Shown here in pieces: positions 1-5,067 of a stretch of DNA of 5,067 bases. The position numbers and the translations under genes are program-made. How positions within the stretch are numbered: the stretch's first letter is position 1; the number at the start of each line of letters is the position of its first letter. The stretch is from Verrucomicrobia subdivision 3 bacterium UBA7542 (GTDB lineage Bacteria > Verrucomicrobiota > Verrucomicrobiia > Limisphaerales > UBA11358), in contig DLMG01000084.1 in assembly GCA_002479245.1 (NCBI GenBank), positions 1 through 5,067 of the forward strand, read 5' to 3'. Under the pieces are notes generated by a model that saw only the letters and a list, made by a program, of their open reading frames with translations, did not search any database and was not told the origin of the DNA.

Positions 1-1
1 A

Positions 2-151
2 ACGCTGCAAAGTTTCGATGCGGTCATCATCGCCACCAACCACCAGTCCATCAATTACCAGGAACTGGCGGATTGGTCGGCATGCATTGTGGACACCCGC
101 AACGCGATGGCGGGGGTAAAAACAAAACCGGGACAGGTTTGGAAAGCATAG
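2..151 (+). CDS. Nucleotide-sugar (UDP-glucose/UDP-ManNAc type) dehydrogenase, C-terminal end only
   Basis: Reading frame 2 is open from the window edge to TAG at 149-151 and gives the last 49 residues of a protein whose start lies outside. The fragment has a beta-strand plus 'FDAVIIATNHQ' and, about 20 residues later, 'CIVDTRNAM'. This spacing is typical of the UDP-binding C-terminal domain of UDP-glucose / UDP-N-acetylmannosamine dehydrogenases (UgdH, TuaD, WecC, WbpA). Those enzymes oxidise a UDP-sugar at C6 to a uronic acid in the cytoplasm, using two NAD+. The catalytic Cys and NAD-binding domain are not in view, so the substrate cannot be told. It lies 31 bp upstream of a second sugar-nucleotide enzyme in the same direction, which fits a polysaccharide-precursor operon. 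The fragment is short but the motif match is good. Confidence 0.75.
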   Translation, partial: TLQSFDAVIIATNHQSINYQELADWSACIVDTRNAMAGVKTKPGQVWKA

Positions 152-182
152 GCAGTCGCAAAACGGAAAGTCGGTTTTTATC

Positions 183-1190
183 ATGATCTTGCTGCTGGGA
201 TCAAGCGGTTACGTGGGGCAGGCCTTTGCGACCGAATTGCGCAGGCGTGGACATAGTTTTATTCCACTCACGCGCAAGGCGATTAACTACGCGGATTTCA
301 CCCTTTTGTTTGATTATGTGCGGAAAGTAAAACCGAAGTTCATCATTAATGCGGCAGGATCCCGGGGCCGGCCGAATGTAGATGCCTGTGAACTGGCTCG
401 CGAAGAAACTTTGTTTGCCAACACCCTGCTTCCCCAGACTATTGCCCGCGTTTGCTCAATGACCGGCACCCTCTGGGGTCATGTCTCTTCCGGTTGCATT
501 TACCGCGGCGCAAAGTTGATTCTCAACGGAAACACCCAAAACGTGGAGGGGGCGAAACTGCGGCGATTGTTTGCGGAGCACCCGGAAAGAATTTGCGGCT
601 ATACTGAATGGGACGAACCCAACTTTGCCTTCCGCCAGCCACCGTGCAATTTTTACAGCGGAACCAAGGCGCTGGCGGAAGAGGCCATTCGCGGGCTGGG
701 CCGGGTTTATATCTGGCGTCCGGGAATGCCATTCAACGAACGGAGCGAGCCGGGAAATTTGCTCTGGAGATTGCAAAATTACGCCAGGGTTTACGACGGC
801 GTGAACTCGATCTCACACCTCGAAGACTTTGTCCGGGCCTGTCTGGATCTCTGGGAAATACAGGCGCCGGTTGGAATTTATAATCTCACCAATCCCGGCG
901 CGGTGGCGACCCGGCAGGTCATCGAAATGATTCAGCGGATTCTCAAACCGAACCGCCGTTTTGAATTTTGGAAGGATGACGAGGAGTTTTATCTTTGCGG
1001 CACCAGGGCGCTGCGTTCCAATTGTGTTCTGGACGTTTCAAAATTGCTGGCCACCGGCGTGAAAATCCGGCCTGTGGAAAAGGCCTTGGAAGATTCGCTG
1101 CGACATTGGACAGTATCGGTCGGCGAACCCGCGTATCATCGAATTTTTTCCGCCGGTTCACCCGCTTCCCAGCCACGCTCCAACCCTTGA
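183..1190 (+). CDS. SDR-family sugar-nucleotide epimerase/reductase, similar to plant NRS/ER (UDP-4-keto-6-deoxyglucose 3,5-epimerase/4-reductase)
   Basis: This is a 335-residue extended short-chain dehydrogenase. The NAD(P)-binding glycine motif GSSGYVG is at residues 6-12, directly after the start Met, which supports ATG 183. 'INAAGSRGRPNVDACE' is at 55-70, the active-site region 'SSGCIY' at 102-107, and the catalytic Tyr-x3-Lys is Y158/K162 in 'FYSGTKALAEE'. Distal motifs are 'WRPGMPFNE' (178-186), 'GIYNLTNPGAV' (231-241) and 'RSNCVLD' (278-284). From memory, the GRPNVDxCE, GCI(F/Y), R(M/P)xMP, GIYNxTNPG and RSNxxLD blocks correspond in order to plant NRS/ER and the C-terminal part of RHM. 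Those enzymes convert UDP-4-keto-6-deoxyglucose to UDP-rhamnose. Compared with that family it carries an extra stretch of roughly 20-30 residues near 108-140 and a non-conserved C-terminal tail after about 312. Exact substrate (dTDP- or UDP-linked) and activity are inferred. No strong ribosome-binding site precedes it; a GGAAAG lies about 12 nt upstream. Confidence 0.85.
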   Translation: MILLLGSSGYVGQAFATELRRRGHSFIPLTRKAINYADFTLLFDYVRKVKPKFIINAAGSRGRPNVDACELAREETLFANTLLPQTIARVCSMTGTLWGHVSSGCIYRGAKLILNGNTQNVEGAKLRRLFAEHPERICGYTEWDEPNFAFRQPPCNFYSGTKALAEEAIRGLGRVYIWRPGMPFNERSEPGNLLWRLQNYARVYDGVNSISHLEDFVRACLDLWEIQAPVGIYNLTNPGAVATRQVIEMIQRILKPNRRFEFWKDDEEFYLCGTRALRSNCVLDVSKLLATGVKIRPVEKALEDSLRHWTVSVGEPAYHRIFSAGSPASQPRSNP

Positions 1191-1192
1191 AT

Positions 1193-1581
1193 ATGAAATC
1201 AAAAAAAACCGTTCTTACCCCATCAACGGCCGGAATGCCCGCATCTTGGCCAAGGCGCTGCTGCTCGGCCTGTGCGCGTTTTGAACCGCAGCGCCAAAGT
1301 CCAGGACGTCCTGGCCCCTTTGCCGCCGCCACCCGACCAGACCCCGGCCGCCTTGCAAGCGTACCAGTCCAATAAAATGAACGTCTTTGCCAGCCCGACG
1401 CCGCAGACGGAGTCGCAGCCATTCCAATGGGAAGCATTACCTCAATGCGCAATTGAGTTGTGCTTTTCTTAAACGTGGCACCATCGCGGTGTTTTACCAA
1501 ATCAGCCGGAATGACTCTTCCCAGGCGGGTTACAGCTTTACCAGCCACCAGGTCGGATTCTCAATCGGATGCCGCTATTAA
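1193..1581 (+). pseudogene. Remnant of an outer-membrane beta-barrel protein gene (frameshifts plus probable internal deletion)
   Basis: No single frame spans this stretch, but three pieces read like one exported protein. ATG 1193 gives MKSKK; one extra base in the A8 run at 1201-1208 would lead into a signal-peptide-like 'ARILAKALLLGLCAF'. One extra base in the TTTT at 1279-1282 would bypass the TGA at 1282 and continue as a proline-rich segment, 'VLAPLPPPPDQTPAALQAY', ending near 'SQPFQW' (about 1428). A different frame then gives about 46 residues (from about 1435) that alternate like beta-strands and end in 'HQVGFSIGCRY' plus TAA (1579-1581). That is the form of the last strand of an outer-membrane barrel, with a terminal aromatic residue. 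The start lies 2 bp after the epimerase stop, so the intact ancestor was probably in the same polysaccharide operon. Barrels of this kind usually have several hundred residues, so most of the gene appears lost. The alternative is that these are chance ORFs in a 426-bp intergenic gap. Confidence 0.5.
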
Positions 1582-1616
1582 AGTCCGATCCAAAAGCACA
1601 CTTTCCCGCGCGAATC

Positions 1617-2273
1617 TCAGAACCAGGAGAATCTTTCCGGCACAATGACTATGTCGCCGGGTTTCAGGTAGAACGACTCGCTCGGTTTCCCGTCCACGAT
1701 CCGCTTCAGGTTCACGATGTAATTCCGGGTGCTGTTTCCTTCGTGCCGGATTATTGTGACCTCCTTCAGGTTGGCCTTCGTGTTATCATATCCCCCTGCC
1801 TCCATTACAGCTTCAAGGGCCGTAATGGGATGATCGGACATGACCTTTCCCGGGCGGAGCACTGATCCGCTGACATAGACCGGGAAGGAGGAACTCTGCA
1901 CCTCCACCGTCACTTCCTTCGACAACAACTGCGTCGAGTAAAGGTCCACCAGGTCCTTTTCCAGTTCCTTCGGCGTCTTGCCCAGCGCCTTCAGTTCTCC
2001 CACCAAGGGCATGGAAATCATCCCGTCCCGCCGGATCGGCTGCGTCGTGTTCAGGTTCGCATTGGCCGGGAAGGAAATTTTCAGCACGTCACCTTCCCGC
2101 AGGGTGATGATTTCCGTGGCGTTGGTGCCTTGCAGGGCGGCGGGGGGCAGGGAAGGTTGCGTCTGGCAACCGGCGGCCAGGGCCAGCACCACAAGCCCCG
2201 GCGCCAGCAGCTTCAACCAGCGAACAAAACGGCCACTGCCTCCAACAATTTTGATGATGAAATTTTTTGTCAT
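1617..2273 (-). CDS. Polysaccharide biosynthesis/export lipoprotein (Wza/GfcE-like, Poly_export + SLBB)
   Basis: This 218-residue protein should form or line the outer-membrane/periplasmic export channel for capsule or exopolysaccharide. A cationic N-terminus and hydrophobic helix (about 20-34) end in a lipobox LAAGC, with C36 as the lipidated Cys, so it is an outer-membrane lipoprotein. The Poly_export domain follows, with 'LREGDVLKISF' (58-68), 'IRRDGMISMPLVGEL' (80-94) and a helix 'KTPKELEKDLVDLY' (99-112). An SLBB-type domain starts at 'FPVYVSGSVLRPGKV' (130-144) and the protein ends with 'LKPGDIVIVPERF'. It is shorter than E. coli Wza (about 380 aa) and has a single SLBB and no C-terminal amphipathic helix, like many short members of the family. 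The open frame extends 29 codons further upstream, but ATG 2273 is chosen because it directly precedes the signal peptide and has a good ribosome-binding site. The gene points toward the sugar-nucleotide genes and converges on the barrel remnant. Confidence 0.93.
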   Translation of the reverse strand: MTKNFIIKIVGGSGRFVRWLKLLAPGLVVLALAAGCQTQPSLPPAALQGTNATEIITLREGDVLKISFPANANLNTTQPIRRDGMISMPLVGELKALGKTPKELEKDLVDLYSTQLLSKEVTVEVQSSSFPVYVSGSVLRPGKVMSDHPITALEAVMEAGGYDNTKANLKEVTIIRHEGNSTRNYIVNLKRIVDGKPSESFYLKPGDIVIVPERFSWF

Positions 2274-2279
2274 AGTTAA

Positions 2280-2286
2280 TTCCCTC
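2280..2286 (-). promoter_or_regulatory. Ribosome-binding site deciding the start of the polysaccharide-export gene
   Basis: On the minus strand GAGGGAA lies with GAGGG (2282-2286) 8 nt before ATG 2273. It selects this start over the longer open frame that begins at 2360, whose first 29 codons show no protein-like features. Confidence 0.65.
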
Positions 2287-2427
2287 GGTTCAGAATGATG
2301 TCCCCTCTTTGAACAGGAAAACCCGGCCGCGTCAAGCCCAACTTGCACCTCCGGCCGCAACTGTACCCGTCATCGTTCGGTTTCCCAGCTTCAAGCGGTC
2401 CGTGTGGTGCAACCTGTGTTCTTCCCC

Positions 2428-2466
2428 TTCTTGGGAGCGCCGGCGTCCCGCCGGCTTGGGGCGTTG
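2428..2466. repeat. GC-rich inverted-repeat motif, probable copy of a dispersed intergenic repeat
   Basis: GCCGGC (2439-2444) and GCCGGC (2450-2455) flank a 5-nt loop GTCCC, so the single strand can form a 6-bp hairpin. The surrounding sequence, GGGAGCGCCGGCGTCCCG and onward, reads in frame as the 'RRRPAG' / 'SAGVPPAW' type of peptide. I recall such peptides as common false ORFs produced by dispersed GC-rich repeats in Verrucomicrobia and related genomes. The hairpin is visible; its status as a genomic repeat is recalled and cannot be shown with only one clear copy here. There is no T-tract, so it is not a standard terminator. Confidence 0.4.
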
Positions 2467-2536
2467 GAACCATGCTTCCCCGCCATCCGGGACAAACAAC
2501 TCACAAACCCTTGAATGCCAAGGGGAAAATGGCAAA

Positions 2537-2570
2537 TCATTTTTTTTAATTCATTAATGTAGTAAAATAT
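2537..2570 (+). promoter_or_regulatory. Candidate promoter region for the monoheme cytochrome gene
   Basis: An AT-rich block stands out from GC-rich surroundings. It has a run of eight T (about 2540-2547), a palindromic CATTAATG (2552-2559) and a TAAAAT hexamer (2563-2568) that could be a -10 box. No good -35 box lies 16-18 bp upstream, only the T-tract. If used, the leader would be about 125 nt long. The call rests mainly on composition. Confidence 0.25.
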
Positions 2571-2701
2571 GGGATGTGAATTCAAAAACTGTCAAGGTTT
2601 CAACAAAACATGGTTGGTCAATTTCCTGACTTTCGACAAACTTTCTGCTTGTAAGGTGCAAAACAACGCCGACCATGCATCAAACAACATCGAAACGAAA
2701 A

Positions 2702-3031
2702 ATGAAAAAATTAATCCTGATTACAGCAACATTCGGTTTCGCCGCCGCAATAACTGCTTCCGCGGCGGACGGGAAAACAAACTGGGATTCGCTCTGTGCC
2801 AAGTGCCACGGCGCGGACGGCAAGGGCCAGACCAAAATGGGCCAGAAACTCGGAGTCAAGGACTTCACGGACGCCAAGGTTCAGGCGGAAATCAAGGATG
2901 ACGCAGCCTTCAAGACGATCAAGGAAGGCATGAAGGACGCCGACGGCAAAACCATGATGAAGGCCTTTGACACCCTGTCCGACGAAGAAATCAAGGGACT
3001 GGTCACCTTTGTGCGCGGTCTGAAATCGTAA
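2702..3031 (+). CDS. Periplasmic monoheme c-type cytochrome (class I)
   Basis: This 109-residue protein has a cleavable signal peptide: MKK, a hydrophobic stretch and a likely cut after 'ITASA' (residue 21). The mature form is only about 88 residues, the size of small soluble electron carriers of the c6 / c551-like type. Heme is bound covalently at CAKCH (C32, C35, H36), followed by the usual 'GADGKG'. The distal axial ligand is probably Met85 or Met86 in 'GKTMMKAF', and the C-terminal helix is 'LSDEEIKGLVTFVRGL'. An in-frame ATG at 2675 would add nine residues before MKK; ATG 2702 is preferred because it starts a normal signal peptide, although neither site has a clear Shine-Dalgarno sequence. 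It precedes the multiheme/FeS/NrfD genes in the same direction, about 200 bp upstream. It may therefore be their soluble electron partner, possibly from its own transcript. Confidence 0.92.
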   Translation: MKKLILITATFGFAAAITASAADGKTNWDSLCAKCHGADGKGQTKMGQKLGVKDFTDAKVQAEIKDDAAFKTIKEGMKDADGKTMMKAFDTLSDEEIKGLVTFVRGLKS

Positions 3032-3043
3032 CGGTTTCGTTCG

Positions 3044-3110
3044 AAGGATTGCCGGACGGGATGCCGGTACGCCGGGGGCGGGGGAACGTATGAGGCGCCC
3101 GGGCGGAGCG
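3044..3110. repeat. GC-rich palindrome-rich segment after the monoheme cytochrome gene
   Basis: Downstream of the cytochrome stop lie several short self-complementary pieces: GCCGG units at 3051-3055 and 3063-3067, CCGG-TACG-CCGG at 3064-3075 and the perfect 10-bp palindrome CGCCCGGGCG at 3096-3105. On the minus strand the segment reads as a 'GVPASRPA' type of peptide, resembling the motif near 2440 in reverse orientation. It may be a second, diverged copy of the same kind of repeat. No T-tract follows any of these, so a standard terminator is not supported. Confidence 0.3.
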
Positions 3111-3159
3111 CGGTTCCATTTGCTGAAAGGGTAACTTTCGCATCCGAGTTGATGAACCA

Positions 3160-3192
3160 GCCGCCCGGCGGGAGAACCCCGTTCCGGGCGGC
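3160..3192. repeat. Strong GC hairpin upstream of the tetraheme cytochrome gene
   Basis: A perfect 9-bp inverted repeat, GCCGCCCGG (3160-3168) and CCGGGCGGC (3184-3192), encloses a second 4-bp stem, CGGG (3169-3172) with CCCG (3178-3181). The loop is 5 nt (AGAAC) and there is a 2-nt TT bulge on the 3' arm. The 13 paired bases are almost all G-C, so an RNA copy should fold very stably. It lies 41 nt before ATG 3233 and is followed by GGAAGAAA rather than T residues. Possible roles are RNA stabilisation or processing between the cytochrome genes, attenuation, or a mobile palindromic repeat. If the upstream TTG 3149 or ATG 3152 were the true start, the hairpin would be inside the coding region. 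Confidence 0.6.
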
Positions 3193-3232
3193 GGAAGAAA
3201 CAGGCCGAACGCCGATCCAACCATTTTACTCC

Positions 3233-3685
3233 ATGCGCCGATTCAAAATGCCGCCCCAAATCGTCCGTCTAGTTTTGCTGACGCTGGCGATTGTCGGTTC
3301 TTATTTTGTTGCGCGGGCTTTTCTGACGCCGGCGTCGTTCGGGGAATTTGGCTGGTACCGTGGCGAGGCGCTGGTGGAGTTGCGTTCGCGCACACCGGTT
3401 TATGCCGGCAAGCAGGCGTGCGATGAATGTCATTCCGACCAACTGCAGAAACTCGCCAAGTTCGAGCATAAAACGCTTTCCTGCGAGGCCTGCCACGGAG
3501 TGAGCCGCGAGCATGCGGAAAATCCCGACATCCTGCCCGTCAAACTGACCGGCAGCCATTGCATCCGTTGCCACGAGGCCAATCCTTCCCGGCCCAAGTG
3601 GTTCAAGCAAATTGTCGTCAAGGATCATTACAGCGGGAAGTGTACCGAATGTCACGTGCCCCATCAGCCCAGTCAAAGCCCATGA
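3233..3685 (+). CDS. Membrane-anchored tetraheme c-type cytochrome (cytochrome c3-like)
   Basis: The protein has 150 residues from ATG 3233. A basic N-terminus and one hydrophobic helix (about 10-31) act as signal-anchor or uncleaved signal. Four c-type heme sites follow: CDECH (63-67), CEACH (84-88), CIRCH (110-114) and CTECH (137-141). Further histidines such as H79, H94, H109, H132 and H144 could be distal ligands, as in bis-His multiheme cytochromes. The linker 'FGEFGWYRG' (36-44) resembles, from memory, tetraheme proteins encoded beside NrfC/NrfD-type subunits. It probably carries electrons between the membrane FeS/NrfD subunits and periplasmic carriers. The frame is open back to TTG 3149 / ATG 3152, which would add up to 28 residues over the GC hairpin. 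ATG 3233 (or 3248) is preferred because the signal-anchor begins there, but no ribosome-binding site settles it. Its TGA overlaps the next start (ATGA, 3682-3685), so translation is coupled. Confidence 0.88.
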   Translation: MRRFKMPPQIVRLVLLTLAIVGSYFVARAFLTPASFGEFGWYRGEALVELRSRTPVYAGKQACDECHSDQLQKLAKFEHKTLSCEACHGVSREHAENPDILPVKLTGSHCIRCHEANPSRPKWFKQIVVKDHYSGKCTECHVPHQPSQSP

Positions 3686-4491
3686 AAACCCAATACAGCC
3701 GGCGCAATGTTTTGACGAGATTGGGCGGTGCGATCGCCGGGTTGCTCACTCTTTCGACCGCGCGCGCCGTCAAAGCGGCGGTGCAAAAAGTGTTTGTCTC
3801 CTCCGGCGCGCCAAAGGATTACGACACGACGAAACACAAATGGCTCATGTGCATTGACGTGAACCGGTGCATCGGCTGCGGGCTGTGCGTGGAGGCCTGC
3901 AAGAAGGAAAACAGCGTGCCGGAAGGCCCGTACTTCCGGACCTGGATCGAACGTTACATCATCCCCAAACCGGAACCCGGTTCGGGCCAGACCCGCGGCG
4001 AAACCTTGGTGGATTCCCCCAATGGCGGAATGCACGGTTTTCCGCCGTCACCTGTGCCCAAGGACCAAATCGAGCATTCCTTTTTCGTGCCGAAGCTGTG
4101 CAACCTGTGCGAACATTCACCCTGCGTGCAGGTGTGCCCGGTCGGCGCAACGTTTGACGCGCCGGATGGCGCGGTGCTGATTGATCCGAAATACTGCATC
4201 GGCTGTGGCTTTTGCATTCAGGCCTGCCCCTATGGCTGCCGCTTCCTGAGTCCGGTCACCCACACCGCCGAGAAATGCACGTTGTGCTATCATCGCATCA
4301 CCCGCGGACTGAAACCAGCATGTGCCGAGATTTGCCCCACGCAGGCGCGCATCTTCGGTGATTTGAAAAACGCGGGGCCGGACGATCCCATCCGGAAATT
4401 CTACGAGAACAACCGCGTGTCGGTGCTCAAGCCGCATCTGGGCACGGAACCGCGCGTGCTCTACGCCGGTCTTGACAAGGAGGTCAGATAA
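3682..4491 (+). CDS. Tat-exported ferredoxin-like subunit with four [4Fe-4S] clusters (NrfC/PsrB/HybA type)
   Basis: This 269-residue protein has a twin-arginine signal: 'YSRRNVLTRLGG' (5-16), a hydrophobic stretch and AxA-like sites near 27-33, so it is exported folded to the periplasmic side. Four cysteine groups follow: CIGCGLCVEAC (63-73), CNLCEHSPCVQVCP (140-153), CIGCGFCIQACPYG (172-185) and CTLC...CAEIC (199-202, 214-218). This is the pattern of electron-transfer subunits of the DmsB/NrfC/PsrB/HybA family, which wire a catalytic or heme subunit to a membrane quinone subunit. All sixteen expected cysteines are present; C57 and C186 are additional. The start is the ATG that overlaps the tetraheme stop. 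The frame is open further upstream, but only inside the preceding gene, and the RR motif fits this start. A 60-residue segment between the first two groups (about 78-138) is longer than in the simplest ferredoxins, as is usual in this family. Confidence 0.94.
   Translation: MKTQYSRRNVLTRLGGAIAGLLTLSTARAVKAAVQKVFVSSGAPKDYDTTKHKWLMCIDVNRCIGCGLCVEACKKENSVPEGPYFRTWIERYIIPKPEPGSGQTRGETLVDSPNGGMHGFPPSPVPKDQIEHSFFVPKLCNLCEHSPCVQVCPVGATFDAPDGAVLIDPKYCIGCGFCIQACPYGCRFLSPVTHTAEKCTLCYHRITRGLKPACAEICPTQARIFGDLKNAGPDDPIRKFYENNRVSVLKPHLGTEPRVLYAGLDKEVR
4477..4484 (+). promoter_or_regulatory. Strong Shine-Dalgarno site for the NrfD-like gene
   Basis: AAGGAGGT, a near-perfect anti-16S match, lies in the last codons of the iron-sulfur gene, 8 nt before ATG 4493. 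It is the only strong ribosome-binding site seen on the plus strand here and fixes the start. The gap between the two genes is a single base, so they are surely co-transcribed. Confidence 0.85.
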
Positions 4492-4492
4492 C

Positions 4493-5067
4493 ATGACTGG
4501 TGAAATAACCAACGTGGTGGTCGAAGTCCTCCCGAGGTTTGAAGGCTACGTGTATCCCAATGAGGCCATCCCACATCCGCTGTGGGGCTTCCTGATTGTG
4601 CTTTATCCGTACATCACCGGACTTGTTGCGGGCGCCTTCATCATGGCGTCGCTGGTCCGGGTGTTCAAGGTCAAGGCGCTCGAACCAGTGTACCGCCTCG
4701 CCATGCTGACCTCGCTGTCCTTCCTGCTTTGCGCGACCCTGCCGCTGCTGTTCCATCTGGGCCATCCCGAGCGCTGCTATGAAATCATGATGACGCCGCA
4801 TCTGACTTCGCCGATGGCGATTTTTGGTTTCGTTTATGCCTGGTATTTGATGGCGGTTCTGTTGCTGGAACTTTGGTTTGATTACCGCCAGGACCTGGTG
4901 GAATGGGCAAAAGTCACGCCGGGGTTCAAGGGCATCATCTACCGCGCCTTCACCGTGGGCGTGACCGATGAATCCCATGAAGCGCTGGCGCTGGACGCGA
5001 AGATGGGCTGGATTCTTTCGATTGTCGGCATCCCGTCGGCGTTCCTGCTGCACGGCTACGTCGGTTT
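4493..5067 (+). CDS. NrfD/PsrC-family integral membrane quinone-interacting subunit, N-terminal part
   Basis: ATG 4493 opens a frame that runs off the window after 191 complete codons. A short N-terminus is followed by 'HPLWGFLIVLYPYITG' (28-43) starting helix 1, and helices at about 30-55, 67-89, 105-129 and 171-191. 'LPLLFHLGHPER' (83-94) is the loop typical of NrfD/PsrC-like proteins, which are heme-free membrane subunits that oxidise or reduce menaquinone or ubiquinone. The segment 'VTDESHEALALDAKMGWI' (157-174), between helices 3 and 4, resembles longer members of the family rather than short NrfD; the total length cannot be seen. Its neighbour, the four-cluster FeS protein, is the usual partner. 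The pair with the tetraheme cytochrome suggests quinone/periplasmic-cytochrome electron exchange. Direction and terminal enzyme are not shown by this window. Confidence 0.9.
   Translation, partial: MTGEITNVVVEVLPRFEGYVYPNEAIPHPLWGFLIVLYPYITGLVAGAFIMASLVRVFKVKALEPVYRLAMLTSLSFLLCATLPLLFHLGHPERCYEIMMTPHLTSPMAIFGFVYAWYLMAVLLLELWFDYRQDLVEWAKVTPGFKGIIYRAFTVGVTDESHEALALDAKMGWILSIVGIPSAFLLHGYVG

Larger units (their letters stand above)
2274..2701. other. Divergent intergenic region between the polysaccharide-export gene and the cytochrome genes
   Basis: These 428 bp hold no convincing gene; open frames on both strands are short, overlapping and of low complexity. The left two-thirds (to about 2530) is GC-rich and includes the inverted-repeat motif near 2430-2470. 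The part from 2537 is AT-rich and is the likely promoter and 5' leader of the rightward cytochrome gene. The promoter for the leftward gene should also lie here. No clear intrinsic terminator, tRNA or riboswitch-like structure was seen. Confidence 0.6.

Noticed and set aside
943..1548. 201-residue minus-strand open frame
   Set aside because: It runs antisense through the 3' end of the well-supported epimerase and the barrel remnant, is rich in Arg/Trp/Gly typical of shadow frames, and has no recognisable motif.
2307..2335. Possible minus-strand promoter, TTGACG (2330-2335) with TCAAAG (2307-2312) at 17-bp spacing, for the export lipoprotein
   Set aside because: The -35 is reasonable but the -10 is poor, and the element could occur by chance; not strong enough to list as a feature.
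2569..2901. Plus-strand frame of 110 residues overlapping the monoheme cytochrome gene
   Set aside because: It is low-complexity Asn/Arg/Gly sequence with no motif, and the overlapping frame is clearly a cytochrome c.
3031..3110. Intrinsic terminator after the monoheme cytochrome
   Set aside because: Short GC palindromes are present, but none is followed by a T-tract on either strand.
2711..3259. 182-residue minus-strand open frame
   Set aside because: It lies antisense to the monoheme cytochrome, which has a signal peptide and heme motif on the plus strand; it shows no domain of its own.
4484..5053. 189-residue minus-strand open frame
   Set aside because: It is antisense to the NrfD-like gene, very rich in Gln/Arg/His, as expected from reversing codons of a membrane protein.

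Overview
This is a moderately GC-rich bacterial fragment whose genes imply a Gram-negative (diderm) cell: an outer-membrane polysaccharide-export lipoprotein, the remnant of an outer-membrane beta-barrel protein, periplasmic c-type cytochromes and a Tat-exported iron-sulfur protein. Gene style, mostly weak Shine-Dalgarno sites and a short GC-rich intergenic motif suggest Verrucomicrobiota or a PVC relative. That is inference from impression, not from a marker gene.

Left part (1-2273), surface polysaccharide. The window opens inside the 3' end of a nucleotide-sugar dehydrogenase gene (2-151). Next is an SDR-family sugar-nucleotide enzyme (183-1190) whose motifs resemble the plant UDP-rhamnose 3,5-epimerase/4-reductase (NRS/ER). 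Two bases after its stop begins what I read as a wrecked gene (1193-1581): a signal-peptide start and proline-rich N-terminus in shifted frames, joined directly to the last two strands of an outer-membrane beta-barrel, with the middle missing. Converging on it from the other strand is a Wza/GfcE-type polysaccharide-export lipoprotein (1617-2273).

Middle (2274-2701). A divergent intergenic region of about 430 bp holds a GC-rich inverted-repeat motif that looks like a dispersed repeat, then an AT-rich stretch that probably carries the promoter of the rightward genes.

Right part (2702-5067), electron transfer. A periplasmic monoheme cytochrome c (2702-3031) is followed, after about 200 bp of palindrome-rich sequence, by a tightly packed run: a membrane-anchored tetraheme cytochrome (3233-3685), a Tat-dependent protein with four [4Fe-4S] clusters of the NrfC/PsrB type (3682-4491, ATGA overlap) and an NrfD/PsrC-type integral membrane quinone-interacting subunit (4493 to beyond the end). 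Together these form a module that passes electrons between the membrane quinone pool and periplasmic cytochromes. No catalytic subunit is visible, so the final donor or acceptor cannot be read from this window.

No RNA genes, CRISPR arrays, transposases or attachment sites were found.
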